In this document: positions 34,116 to 43,703 of the stretch, one piece after another
How positions within the stretch are numbered: position 1 is the stretch's first letter
How the letters are laid out: each line of letters begins with the position of its first letter
Source: Paenibacillus sp. AN1007
GTDB lineage: Bacteria; Bacillota; Bacilli; Paenibacillales; Paenibacillaceae
Assembly (NCBI RefSeq): GCF_040702995.1
Contig: NZ_CP159992.1
Span: 6,539,001 to 6,603,000 of the forward strand
Length of the DNA: 64,000 nt
Direction: 5' to 3'
Notes under the pieces: generated by a model
The model's database searches: none
Told to the model about the DNA's origin: nothing
Seen by the model: the letters and a program-made list of their open reading frames with translations, nothing else
Program-made: the position numbers and the translations under genes

Positions 34116-34368
34116 TCGCATGAAAAAATAAAATACTGACCGGGGCCGTCATGGCCCCCGGCGCAGATTAAAGTGAAAGAATCCCTGCAGCCGCATGGTA
34201 ATCAGCGCAGAAGCAGCAGAGGCTGACGATCCACCCGCAGTATGGACTGAACGCCGGATTTGCTCTACCTGGGCTGATATGGAGAGGTCTGATTCAGCCA
34301 AGTCAGACGAGGATGTGAAACTTCTGCCCATGCGGGTGCAGGGAACCGGAAATGAGGAGGAACTAATC

Positions 34369-35334
34369 ATGGCATTACAACACACAGACAAGGTTCGGAA
34401 AGTTGACCTGAGAGGCCGGGATTTCATTGAATTCACGGACTATACGGCAGAAGAAATTCGTTACCTGCTGGATCTCGCGATTGAGATTAAAGGCAAGCAA
34501 AAAAGCGGTGTACCGTTCCAGCCCCTGAAGGGCAAAACGATCGGACTTATTTTTGAAAAATCATCCACACGTACGCGTGTATCCTTTGAAGTCGGTATGT
34601 TCCAACTGGGCGGACACGCATTGTTCCTGAGCAAAAACGACATTCAGCTGGGACGCGGCGAGACGACGCATGATACGGCCAAAGTGTTGTCCCGTTACCT
34701 CGACGGCATTATGATTCGTACATTTGGACACCATAATGTGATTGAACTGGCAGAACATGCGGATGTTCCGGTGATTAACGGCCTGAGCGATGCAGCACAT
34801 CCATGTCAGGTGCTGGCGGATTTCCAAACCGTGCTGGAGCATAAAGGCAAGCTGGCGGGCCTGAAGATGGCTTATGTCGGTGACGGCAACAATATGGCGC
34901 ACTCTCTGATGCTGGGCGCAGCCAAAATGGGTATGCACGTTGCGGTGGCAACACCGGAAGGATATGAGCCGGACAGCACTGTGGTCGAGCAAGCTCGTGC
35001 GATTGCACAGGAGAGCGGCTCCGAAGTGCTTGTAACCTACAGTGCACAGGAAGCCGTGAAAGATGCCGATATTGTGTATACGGATGTATGGGCGAGCATG
35101 GGCTTTGAAGAAGAACAGAAGATTCGTGAGCGGGCATTTGCGGCGTATCAGGTCGATGAGGAACTGATGAAAGGTGCCAAGCCGGACTACATGTTCCTAC
35201 ACTGCCTGCCAGCACACCGCGGCGAAGAAGTGAGCGCAGGAGTCATTGACGGTCCGAACTCTCTAATCTTTGATCAGGCGGAGAATCGTCTGCACGCACA
35301 AAAGGCTTTGATGGCTGCGCTGATGAGCGAATAG
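34369..35334 (+). CDS. argF: Ornithine carbamoyltransferase
   Basis: Makes citrulline from ornithine and carbamoyl phosphate. The 321-residue protein has the carbamoyl-phosphate site SSTRTR at residues 65-70, HPCQ at 144-147 and the ornithine-binding HCLP at 278-281. The start is ATG 34369 with GAGGAGG 8 nt upstream; a frame back to 34195 is open but has no ribosome-binding site and unusual composition. The carAB genes, which lie beside argF in B. subtilis, are not in this cluster. A short gap of 253 bp follows argD. Confidence 0.96.
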   Translation: MALQHTDKVRKVDLRGRDFIEFTDYTAEEIRYLLDLAIEIKGKQKSGVPFQPLKGKTIGLIFEKSSTRTRVSFEVGMFQLGGHALFLSKNDIQLGRGETTHDTAKVLSRYLDGIMIRTFGHHNVIELAEHADVPVINGLSDAAHPCQVLADFQTVLEHKGKLAGLKMAYVGDGNNMAHSLMLGAAKMGMHVAVATPEGYEPDSTVVEQARAIAQESGSEVLVTYSAQEAVKDADIVYTDVWASMGFEEEQKIRERAFAAYQVDEELMKGAKPDYMFLHCLPAHRGEEVSAGVIDGPNSLIFDQAENRLHAQKALMAALMSE

Positions 35335-35490
35335 TCGCGATTTGCGGCAATGGGTTGATTTTACACGCCAATTTGGCGATGATAGATAAAATATATTCAT
35401 AACTTAAACTTGAACATACACGTAACGGAAATTACAGTGGATGAGCAAGGGTTTGATTATCGTAATTGATCTTGGGGAGGACCATACCAC

Positions 35491-36726
35491 ATGGCTAAGG
35501 AAAAAATCGTACTCGCCTATTCCGGCGGGTTGGACACATCAGTAATTTTGAAATGGCTGAAAGAAACGTATGATGCCGAGATTATCGCGTTTACCGCGGA
35601 TATCGGTCAGAAGGATGAACTCGACGGTTTGGAGGAAAAAGCACTCGCTACGGGCGCTTCCAAAGTATACATCGATGATCTGCGCGACGAGTTCGCCAAA
35701 GATTTTATCTATCCGATGTTTCAGGCTGGTGCCCTTTATGAAGGTCAATACCTGCTCGGTACGAGTATCGCACGTCCACTTATCGCTAAACGTATGGTCG
35801 ATATCGCTCGCGCGGAAGGCGCTACAGCGATTGCTCACGGCGCTACGGGTAAAGGAAATGACCAGGTTCGTTTTGAGTTGAACGCAGCTGCACTTACACC
35901 GGACATTCAAGTGATTGCGCCTTGGCGTCTGGAAGAGTTCCGCAATCAGTTCCCGGGACGTGCCGAGATGATCGCTTACGCTGAAAAACATGGCATTCCG
36001 GTTACCGCTTCTGCGGCGAAACCTTACTCCACGGACCGCAACCTGCTGCATATCAGCTATGAGAGTGGTGTGCTTGAAGATCCTTGGTTTGATCCGAGCG
36101 CGGACGAGAACAAAGATATGTTCCTGCTGAGCAGTGCACCTGAAGATGCACCGGATCAACCGGAGTACCTCGAACTGGAGTTTGAACAAGGGGACTGTGT
36201 TGCCCTGAACGGCGAGCGTTTGAGCCCATTGCAGGTGATGGAGCAGCTGAATGAGCTTGGCGGCAAACACGGCATCGGCCGTGTAGACATGGTAGAGAAC
36301 CGTTTTGTCGGCATGAAGAGCCGCGGCGTATACGAAACACCAGGTGGAACGATCCTGTTCACGGCACATCGCAAAATGGAATCCATCACGATGGATCGTG
36401 AAGTGATGAACCTGCGTGACAGCTTGATTACACGTTACAGCACGCTCGTATACAATGGTTTCTGGTTTGCGCCGGAACGTCTTGCGCTGCAGGCGCTCGT
36501 AACGGAAAGTCAGAAGAACGTAACGGGTACAGTTCGTGTGAAATTGTACAAAGGAAACGTCATCGGCGCAGGCGTGAAAAGCCCTGTCAGCCTGTACAAT
36601 CCGGACATTGCGACCATGGAAGCAGATCCATCGGAGGCATATGATCAGGGAGATGCAACAGGCTTTATCCGCCTGAATGCACTGCGCTTGAAAGTACATT
36701 CCGGTGTGGAGCAAAATAAAAAATAA
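35491..36726 (+). CDS. argG: Argininosuccinate synthase
   Basis: ATP-dependent joining of citrulline and aspartate. The 411-residue protein begins with the ATP-pyrophosphatase motif AYSGGLDTS at residues 9-17 and has HGATGKGNDQVRFEL and the tetramer-contact DRNLLHISYESG region. TTGGGGAGGA precedes the ATG. The 156-bp gap after argF carries a short hairpin CGCCAA-T-TTGGCG and may contain a separate promoter. argH follows after 106 bp, as the usual argGH pair. Confidence 0.97.
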   Translation: MAKEKIVLAYSGGLDTSVILKWLKETYDAEIIAFTADIGQKDELDGLEEKALATGASKVYIDDLRDEFAKDFIYPMFQAGALYEGQYLLGTSIARPLIAKRMVDIARAEGATAIAHGATGKGNDQVRFELNAAALTPDIQVIAPWRLEEFRNQFPGRAEMIAYAEKHGIPVTASAAKPYSTDRNLLHISYESGVLEDPWFDPSADENKDMFLLSSAPEDAPDQPEYLELEFEQGDCVALNGERLSPLQVMEQLNELGGKHGIGRVDMVENRFVGMKSRGVYETPGGTILFTAHRKMESITMDREVMNLRDSLITRYSTLVYNGFWFAPERLALQALVTESQKNVTGTVRVKLYKGNVIGAGVKSPVSLYNPDIATMEADPSEAYDQGDATGFIRLNALRLKVHSGVEQNKK

Positions 36727-36832
36727 TTGGCGGCGTGTGTGGCACGCTGTATCATAATTAATGACAAGGCAGGCCGTTCTTGCACATTCTGGCAGGGGCG
36801 GCTTTGTCCATGAGCGAAAGGGGATACTCACT

Positions 36833-38236
36833 GTGAGCAAGCTGTGGGGAGGACGTTTTACGAAGCAAACCAACCATCTGGTTGAAGAATATACCGCATC
36901 CATTAACTTTGACAAAGCATTGGCGGAAGAAGATATTCAAGGCAGTCTGGCCCATGTAACGATGCTGGGCAAATGCGGAATTTTGCCGGCAGAAGATGTG
37001 GAAACGATCAAAGAAGGCCTAATTACCGTTTTGCATAAAATCCGTGCAGGTGAAGTGGAGTTCTCCGTATCGGACGAAGACATCCACATGAATATTGAGA
37101 AAAACCTGATCGAAACGATCGGTCCTGTCGGCGGCAAACTGCATACAGGCCGCAGCCGGAATGACCAAGTGGCAACCGACATGCATTTGTATCTGCGTGA
37201 GCGTGTAATTGGGTTCGTAGGCATGCTCTATGCGCTGCAGGAATCGCTGATTGAACAGGCCAAAGACAACTTGGATACCATTGTGCCAGGTTACACGCAT
37301 TTACAGCGGGCACAGCCGATTTTGTTTGCACATCACCTGATGGCGTATGTATCGATGTTCCAACGCGATGCGGAGCGTCTGATGGACAGTTACAAACGGA
37401 TTAACGTACTGCCGCTGGGAGCAGGGGCTCTTGCAGGTACAACGTTCCCGATTGACCGTCATTTTGTAGCAGAGCAGCTTGGTTTTGACGGTGTATACGA
37501 GAATAGTCTGGATGCGGTAAGTGACCGTGACTTCATCGTGGAATTTCTGGCGGCCGCTTCCCTGATCATGACTCACTTGTCCCGTCTGAGTGAGGAATTG
37601 GTGCTGTGGAGCAGCACGGAGTTTGGTTTTGTAGAGCTGGATGATGCGTTCTGCACAGGCAGCAGCATTATGCCGCAGAAGAAGAATCCGGATGTACCCG
37701 AACTCGTTCGTGGTAAAACAGGGCGTGTATACGGCAATCTCATCGGATTGCTGACCGTGTTGAAATCACTTCCACTGGCCTACAACAAGGACATGCAGGA
37801 AGACAAAGAAGGCATGTTCGATACGGTAGCAACTCTGGAAGGTGCGCTCCAGTTATTCGCTCCAATGATTGCTACGATGAAAGTGAACAAAGATCGTATG
37901 CGTCAAGCGGTGAATCAGGACTTCTCCAATGCAACAGATATTGCCGATTTCCTCGTAGGAGAGGGTCTGCCTTTCCGTCAAGCACATGAGGTAATTGGTA
38001 AAACGGTACTGTACTGCATCCAGAACGGCAAATATCTGCTTGATCTCACGATTGATGAATTCAAGCAGTTCTCACCGCTGTTCGATGACCGAATCTACGA
38101 TGTGCTGCAGCCGGAAGCGGTAGTTAACGCTCGGAATGTATATGGCGGTACAGCGTCGGGCCAAGTAGCAGAGGCTATTGCTCGCAGCGAGAAGCTGCTT
38201 GCCCAAACGGAGCAGTGGGTTGAAAACCGGGGCTGA
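36833..38236 (+). CDS. argH: Argininosuccinate lyase
   Basis: Last step: splits argininosuccinate into arginine and fumarate. The 467-residue member of the fumarase/aspartase superfamily has the signature GSSIMPQKKNPDVPE (about 276-290) with the flexible catalytic loop serine. It also has the N-terminal KLWGGRFT and the HTGRSRNDQVATDM motif. The start is GTG 36833 after AAAGGGGAT; the frame upstream to 36761 is unsupported. The cluster ends at a bidirectional terminator shared with the allantoinase gene. Confidence 0.97.
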   Translation: MSKLWGGRFTKQTNHLVEEYTASINFDKALAEEDIQGSLAHVTMLGKCGILPAEDVETIKEGLITVLHKIRAGEVEFSVSDEDIHMNIEKNLIETIGPVGGKLHTGRSRNDQVATDMHLYLRERVIGFVGMLYALQESLIEQAKDNLDTIVPGYTHLQRAQPILFAHHLMAYVSMFQRDAERLMDSYKRINVLPLGAGALAGTTFPIDRHFVAEQLGFDGVYENSLDAVSDRDFIVEFLAAASLIMTHLSRLSEELVLWSSTEFGFVELDDAFCTGSSIMPQKKNPDVPELVRGKTGRVYGNLIGLLTVLKSLPLAYNKDMQEDKEGMFDTVATLEGALQLFAPMIATMKVNKDRMRQAVNQDFSNATDIADFLVGEGLPFRQAHEVIGKTVLYCIQNGKYLLDLTIDEFKQFSPLFDDRIYDVLQPEAVVNARNVYGGTASGQVAEAIARSEKLLAQTEQWVENRG

Positions 38237-38301
38237 GGCTTGGGGATAATCTGATGTACTGAAATAGATGTACAGAAAATAAAGTGCGGAAATAAAGTGC
38301 C

Positions 38302-38352
38302 AAAAAAGAAGCTTGTTCGGGAATTTAAGTTCCCCGGACATGCTTCTTTTTT
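38302..38352. terminator. Bidirectional terminator between argH and allB
   Basis: Perfect arms AAAAAAGAAGC / GCTTCTTTTTT with an inner TTCGGG / CCCCGG pairing, placed between convergent genes. Confidence 0.88.
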
Positions 38353-38367
38353 GGTTTTTTTGGTCCT

Positions 38368-39729
38368 CTAAGGCTTTTGCCAGCTGCCTTCTTTTATAGA
38401 GGTGAGTACCTCACCATTCCTAACAACGATGTGTCCGCGGACAATTGTGCCTGCCACACCGGAAGGGAAGGTGTGACCCATATAGAGACTCTGTTTATGC
38501 TTTGCATGATAGTTATCTTCCGTGACGGTAAAGGGTTCATTCAGATTTACGATGGCAAAGTCTGCATCCATACCGACGGCAATGCTGCCCTTACGATCTG
38601 CGAGGCCAAAGCGAGCTGCCGGATTTGAAGCAGTCCAAGCTGCGACATGGTCGAGTGAAATGCTGTGTGCCAGTGCGAGTTCGAGTGCCGAGAGCAGCGT
38701 GAATTGTCCACCGCTGATTCCGCCCCAAGCTTGGAAGAGGTTGTAGTCCTTCGGGTCCTTCATCTCGTAAGGACAGGGTGAATGATCTGAAGACAGCATA
38801 TCGAACTTACCTTCGATCAGGAGAGAAATCAGCCGCTGCTGCTCTTCCGCTTCCCGCAGTGGAGGGGCACATTTGGCGATCGTCCCTTTCTCCCGCAGGC
38901 TGTCGTGGTTATAGAGCAGATAATGCGGACAGGTTTCCACAGTGACGTTCATACCGCGTGCTTTGGCTGCCTCGATTCTAGATACGGCAGATGCAGAGCT
39001 GATATGAACAAAATGCAGGGCGCAGCCTGTAATTTCGGAGTAGTAAAGTGCGCGCTCAACGGCTTCCACTTCCGCGAGGATCGGTCGTGTCTCCAGATAG
39101 TCATCGGCGGAGACAAGCCCTGCCGTCTCCTTTTCAGCTTTTAGCCAGTTCGTAATGGCCGCGCTTTCTGAATGCAGAGCGAGAATTTTACCGAGGGCCG
39201 CAATCTTTTTCATACCCGTCAGCAGGGTCATGTCATCAACGGCTTCGAATTCTTTGTTGCCGGTGGTCGACAGAAAGGCTTTGAAGCCAATGACGCCAGA
39301 TGCAGCTAACGGCTGCAGATCCTCTTCGTTACCAGGTACGAGTCCACCCCAGAGGCCGAAATCGACGAGCGATTTTTCACTGCCGATCTTTGCCTTTTCC
39401 AGAAGTGCTTCTTCCGTGACTGTGGAGGGGATTCCGTTGAGCGGCATATCGAAAAAGGTGGTACAGCCGCCTGCGGCCATCATGGCCGATCCGGTTGTGA
39501 ATCCTTCCCAGTGCTCCCGGCCTGGTTCGCTGAAATGCACGTGTACATCAATCATGCCCGGGAGCACATGCTGTCCGGCAGCATCCCACTCCTGTATAGC
39601 TTCCCCCTCTAATGCAGCGGCAATCGCCGCAATCTTTCCATCCCTCACCCCGATATCCACTTGCGTAACCCGGTCCGGCAGCACCACACTTCCGCCGCGT
39701 ATGATCAGATCATAATGTTCCATAGACAT
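38368..39729 (-). CDS. allB: Allantoinase
   Basis: Opens the hydantoin ring of allantoin to give allantoate. The 453-residue amidohydrolase has the metal ligands in DVHVHF at residues 61-66, the carboxylated-lysine segment GVIGFKAFLSTTG near 150, the HSESAAI and HISSASAV histidines, and the SSDHSP motif with metal-binding Asp near 315. Dihydroorotase or hydantoinase are the main alternatives, but the neighbours (allantoin-type permease, allantoate amidohydrolase, ureidoglycine aminotransferase, PucR) decide for allantoinase. GAGGAGAGAG precedes the two candidate ATGs at 39729 and 39723. It lies 62 bp downstream of the permease gene. Confidence 0.92.
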   Translation of the reverse strand: MSMEHYDLIIRGGSVVLPDRVTQVDIGVRDGKIAAIAAALEGEAIQEWDAAGQHVLPGMIDVHVHFSEPGREHWEGFTTGSAMMAAGGCTTFFDMPLNGIPSTVTEEALLEKAKIGSEKSLVDFGLWGGLVPGNEEDLQPLAASGVIGFKAFLSTTGNKEFEAVDDMTLLTGMKKIAALGKILALHSESAAITNWLKAEKETAGLVSADDYLETRPILAEVEAVERALYYSEITGCALHFVHISSASAVSRIEAAKARGMNVTVETCPHYLLYNHDSLREKGTIAKCAPPLREAEEQQRLISLLIEGKFDMLSSDHSPCPYEMKDPKDYNLFQAWGGISGGQFTLLSALELALAHSISLDHVAAWTASNPAARFGLADRKGSIAVGMDADFAIVNLNEPFTVTEDNYHAKHKQSLYMGHTFPSGVAGTIVRGHIVVRNGEVLTSIKEGSWQKP

Positions 39730-39791
39730 CTCTCTCCTCTTTGGTTATGTTTGAATTGTATGGCTCTGGCGGTGAAGTCAGGCCTATTCGT

Positions 39792-41186
39792 TTATTCGTA
39801 GATGGTGCCTTTCTTGAATGAGGAGCCTTTGAAGGCGAACTTGCTCAGCAGTACATAAGCAAGGCCAGCTGTCATAAATCCGATGATCCAGCCGATATCA
39901 ACGAGCAGGAAGGCGGCTCCGGCCCCGATCAGCATGGCTATCAAGGCACTTGGGTTATATCCTTTAAACGAGCCGTTATCCAGGTATAATTCTGCTGTAT
40001 TAACCTTCTGTTTACGCAGGATATAATATTCGACCAGCATGATCGCCACAATGGGGCCGAGGAAAGCAGAGTAGATCAGAATGAACGTATTCAAACCTTG
40101 AGCCGAGGAATCCTGTACGAGTACCCACGGGAAGGAACAGAGGGCAAGTACGCCGGTGATGGTGACGGATGCTTTGTATTTGAGCTTGGTGACAAGCGAG
40201 ATGACGTAAGCGGGTGGAACGATGTTGGCGACCATGTTAACAGCAACAGCGCCAATGACAATGAAGGCTGAAACAAATACAGTGATATAGGGGTTGTCCA
40301 CAATAACAGCGAAGGCTTTGACTGGATTGGAGATGCCTGTTGCTGCGGCCATCATCGCCCCGATGGTCAGGACAAAGCCATAAGCGATAACGATCGGGAA
40401 GAAGTACAGCATACTGCGCTTTTTATCACTCATACCGCTTTTCAGTTCACGGGAATAATCACCTGCGCTTAGGAAGATGGCTGCATAATTACCCAGGAAT
40501 ACCATGATGAAAGCGAAGAATGGAAGTCCCCATGTGCCTTTTGCATTCACCCAATTTTGAGTGATTGCTGTGCTGTGAGAGTTGAGCAGAATGCTGAATA
40601 CATAGACCAGTGCCAACATAATGACTACGGAAGCAAGGGTCTCTACCCACTTGATTGCGTGAAAGCCGTAAAGGGACAGGACGATCTGAACCGCCTGCAG
40701 CAGGACGAAACAAACGGGGATGTTATCGAAGCTTCCTCCGCTAAGCACTTTAACAATTTCGTTCAGTGCTGTTGCGCCGACCCAGCTTTGGAAACCGTAC
40801 CAGACAATAGCGGGCACGCCGCGTAAAAATGAGGAGATGATGGACCCCTTGATGCCAAACGACATGCGCAGCTGTACGACATAGGGGATGCCTGTTCGAT
40901 AACCGAAGCGGTCATTGAGAGCAAAGATCACCGAAATGATTGCAATGGCAATCATCGCAGCCACAAATGTTTGAAGCACATTGAGCGTGGCAGCGCCGGC
41001 GACGATGAGGCTGGCTCCAAGTGTCATGTTACCAAGGTTTACGCCATCCCCGATCCACATAAACATGTAGGGAACTGCTCCGATCGTTCGCTCACTCTCC
41101 CTTTTGGGTTTCAAGGAGTCGTCCACACTGATTTCTTCATGCAGCTGCGTCTGTTTCAATACTTGTCCTGCCAAATTAGTAGACAT
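39792..41186 (-). CDS. pucI: NCS1-family allantoin permease
   Basis: A 464-residue membrane protein with about 12 hydrophobic segments and the NCS1 hallmarks: the N-terminal DSLKPKRESERTIG, then MWIGDGVNLGNMTLGASL in helix 1 and RMSFGIKGSIISSFLRG in helix 3. NCS1 carriers take up allantoin, hydantoins or nucleobases by Na+ or H+ symport. Its position directly upstream of allantoinase points to allantoin, as for B. subtilis PucI. An inverted repeat of two TGTAA-N2-TTACA boxes lies 110-150 bp upstream, a candidate operator. Confidence 0.88.
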   Translation of the reverse strand: MSTNLAGQVLKQTQLHEEISVDDSLKPKRESERTIGAVPYMFMWIGDGVNLGNMTLGASLIVAGAATLNVLQTFVAAMIAIAIISVIFALNDRFGYRTGIPYVVQLRMSFGIKGSIISSFLRGVPAIVWYGFQSWVGATALNEIVKVLSGGSFDNIPVCFVLLQAVQIVLSLYGFHAIKWVETLASVVIMLALVYVFSILLNSHSTAITQNWVNAKGTWGLPFFAFIMVFLGNYAAIFLSAGDYSRELKSGMSDKKRSMLYFFPIVIAYGFVLTIGAMMAAATGISNPVKAFAVIVDNPYITVFVSAFIVIGAVAVNMVANIVPPAYVISLVTKLKYKASVTITGVLALCSFPWVLVQDSSAQGLNTFILIYSAFLGPIVAIMLVEYYILRKQKVNTAELYLDNGSFKGYNPSALIAMLIGAGAAFLLVDIGWIIGFMTAGLAYVLLSKFAFKGSSFKKGTIYE

Positions 41187-41295
41187 AATCCTGCCCCACT
41201 CCTCTTTGATATGGGGTGCCGCAAGGTTGGTCGATCTCTAGATTAATGAGCTGTTTCGTCCATTTCCTATCCGCACACCACAGATGATATAAGTT

Positions 41296-41337
41296 GTGTA
41301 AGGTTACATACCCAATTAGAGTTATGTAATCTTACAC
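41296..41337. promoter_or_regulatory. Inverted repeat upstream of the allantoin permease gene
   Basis: Two 15-nt arms (GTGTAAGGTTACATA and TATGTAATCTTACAC, one mismatch) separated by 12 nt. Each arm contains its own small palindrome TGTAA-N2-TTACA, centres 28 bp apart. It fits a dimer-of-dimers regulator site, possibly PucR-type. It does not match the 17-bp TnrA/GlnR box. The rest of 41187-41513 is AT-rich with no gene. Confidence 0.55.
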
Positions 41338-41513
41338 TTAATTTATATCTCTTATTTTATCACCTTGGTCACACAATTCATTGACAAAAACGTAGATTGT
41401 TATCGTAATTTCTGTTCAAATTGTATGAAAAAAGATGACGTGGAGTGTCATGTACTGATAATTGAATCCTATATACGAATTTTTCTGTTAATAATTCTTT
41501 AGATTGTTCGGAA

Positions 41514-42374
41514 CTAGCCTTCTACCACATTGTCCAATGGTTTAAGTCCGACAATCCGGCACCCCACCGTGTCGCCCGCTTGAATGGTGACGGATCCGGG
41601 CGTACCCGTCAAAATGACATCTCCCGGATGAAGCGTCATCACTTTTGACAGGAAAGAAATCAAGTATGCCGGAGAAAAAATCATGCGATTAACGGTATTG
41701 CTGTGGGCGACGATGCCATTGTGCAAAGTCTCGATTTCAAGATCGTTCAGATTCCGGTATTCGTCAGGGGTGGAGAGGGAGGAGCCAAGGCTCAGAAAGG
41801 TATCAAAACTTTTGGCACGCTGCATAAACCGGGGATTGCGAGCATGGATCTCCTTGGCTGTCATATCAAGCGAGGTAGTGTAACCGGCGATGACGCTTAA
41901 CGCCTCTTCCTCATGGATATTTCGGCAGGTCTGCCCGATGACAATCGCAAGTTCGGCCTCGGCTGTAATCTGTCCTGCTCCATCCGGTAAACGAATCGTT
42001 TCTCCGGCACCAATCAGTGAGGTATCAGGCTTGAGAAAGATTACGGGCTCATCTTCAGGTGGACGTCCGGATAATTCAATGGCTTTGGCCCAGTAGTTCA
42101 TGCCTACACCTATGATTTTTCCTGGATGGCGGTACAGCGCACGATAACATACGTCAATTCCTGATAGACATGGTAATGATGTGAGATGCTCCTGTCCGCT
42201 GTGATCGTACCAGCGGCGGAGTTCGTTAAATTGATTTGTTTGGAGTAAAGCAAAGAGGTCTGTATCCCAGTTCGTGCCGAACTGCCCATTTACCCATGTC
42301 AGCGGAATAACACCTTGATCTGTCCACAAAGCAGCCTGTTCTTGGCCGCTAACCTCAATCGTTACCACTCTCAT
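41514..42374 (-). CDS. Fumarylacetoacetate hydrolase family protein
   Basis: A 286-residue protein with the FAH fold core: KIIGVGMNYWAKAIE, then the metal-binding acids in AEAELAIVIG and TSLDMTAKEIHARN, the FDTFLSLGSSL segment and DVILTGTPGSVTIQAGD near the C-terminus. The family includes C-C bond hydrolases and decarboxylases, with a divalent metal in the active site. The substrate is not clear; context suggests a ureide- or ring-cleavage product. The start is ATG 42374, overlapping the amidase stop as ATGA, so the two are translationally coupled. The usual ureidoglycolate lyase (AllA type) was not seen, and this protein could fill that step (inference). Confidence 0.85.
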   Translation of the reverse strand: MRVVTIEVSGQEQAALWTDQGVIPLTWVNGQFGTNWDTDLFALLQTNQFNELRRWYDHSGQEHLTSLPCLSGIDVCYRALYRHPGKIIGVGMNYWAKAIELSGRPPEDEPVIFLKPDTSLIGAGETIRLPDGAGQITAEAELAIVIGQTCRNIHEEEALSVIAGYTTSLDMTAKEIHARNPRFMQRAKSFDTFLSLGSSLSTPDEYRNLNDLEIETLHNGIVAHSNTVNRMIFSPAYLISFLSKVMTLHPGDVILTGTPGSVTIQAGDTVGCRIVGLKPLDNVVEG

Positions 42375-43703
42375 GCCTGCACCTCTTTTGTGAATTGCTT
42401 GGCTGTCCACTGCAATAATTTATGATCTGTATTTGCACCGCCGATAAAAGACAGTCCTAATGCCAGCCCGTCCGGACGAAACACGGGTACGGTAACCTGA
42501 GGTAAACCGGCAAGGCCTGCGATACACGAGAGCTGCATTGTTTTGGCACGGTAAGCCTCAGCCTCAGGACCTTTCAGCCCAAGAAGCGGGGCTGGACCTG
42601 GTGCGGTTGGAATCGCCATCAGTCCTTGTTCTCCCAACAGTTCAACGAGTTTGCGCCGGACACGAGCTCGCAGCTCGGCTTCAGCTCTGCTTGCGGATTG
42701 TTCCAGTGAAAGTGCCCATTCGAAACGTTCTGCAATGCCTGGGCCAAATGTCGGGCTTTCCGCTGTCAGCCATTCGCGATGTTCTTGTGCAATTTCCAAC
42801 CCTTGAAGAACACGAAATGCGGCTGACCAGTCTGCCAAGGTCTTGTCAGATTCGGTGAGCTTCATCACTGTATGGTGATCTGGCTGCCAGCCAGCGAGTT
42901 CATGTAACGTTTTGAGCAAAAGTGAACGGTCCTCTTCTTCTGGAAGGTTCCATGCTTCTGATGCGATATAGTAGTGAGTGAAAGGCGTCGTTCCTGTTTC
43001 AGAACGGTGGTGTTCAACCTCATTTCTGGCACTTGCCCTGAAATGGGATGCTGCGAGCAGGGGGTTCTGGACGATCTTTCAGCAGGACAGTGCCTGCGTT
43101 GAGTAAAATACGTGCATCCCGACTCATCCACCCAATTGTATCGAAGCTTGGAGCAAGTGGAATGACCCCTGCTGCGGATACTGCTCCATGCGTAGGACGG
43201 AAGCCAAACAAGCCGCAGTATGAAGAGGGGATGCGTACAGAACCGCCAGTATCTGTTCCCACAGCAAAATCGGCCAGACCCGCTGCTGCTGCGACGGCTG
43301 AGCCGCTGGAAGAGCCGCCTGGAATCCGATCCGGCGCAAGGGGATTGATCGGTGTGCCGTAATGGGCATTCTCCCCGTTCAGGCTGTACATCAGTTCATC
43401 CGTTTGTGTCGTGCCTTCGAGGCCTGCACCATTTTCCAACAGAGTAAGAAGGGCTGGAGCGGTGGATGCCGCAGGGGAATGGGTGCGAAGCCAATCGGGA
43501 TTGCCTGCTCCGCTTGTTTCTCCACCGATGTCGAAGACATCTTTGACTGCAAAAGTCAGCCCGTTAAGCAAGCCGCTCTGAATGGGCTGCAGTCTGGTTC
43601 CTGCGTTCACATATGCTCCCCATGGGTCAGAGCGGAGTGTATCTGTTTTTTCCTTCGGATGGAGTGGGGTTACCTCCGCTTGTTTTTTGTCTGGAAGTTT
43701 CAT
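42371..43703 (-). pseudogene. Amidase broken by a frameshift
   Basis: Two frames together make one amidase-signature enzyme of about 443 residues. The N-terminal part (43703 to 43020) has the catalytic lysine in FAVKDVFD, the cis-Ser region GGSSSGSAVAAAAG and the nucleophile serine in DTGGSVRIPSSYCG. It then ends at a TGA at 43022-43020. The C-terminal part continues in the next frame, readable upstream as YYIASEAWNLPEEEDRS, then LHELAGWQPDHH, to the stop at 42371. The total, 1333 nt, is one base more than a whole number of codons, so a single-base insertion explains it. A run of five G (43060-43064) lies exactly in the overlap of both open frames. It overlaps the permease stop and the FAH start by 4 bp each. 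It could be a sequencing error. Confidence 0.85.

Noticed and set aside
34195..34368. 58-residue N-terminal extension of argF
   Set aside because: No ribosome-binding site at 34195, no similarity to the family, and GAGGAGG sits right before the ATG at 34369.
41281..41350. TnrA/GlnR nitrogen-control site upstream of the allantoin permease
   Set aside because: The TGTNA-N7-TNACA spacing is not met; the boxes have only two bases between half-sites.
42371..42919. Separate small gene for the amidase C-terminal half
   Set aside because: Its only start is a TTG without a ribosome-binding site, and amidase-like sequence continues upstream in the same frame to where the N-terminal half stops.
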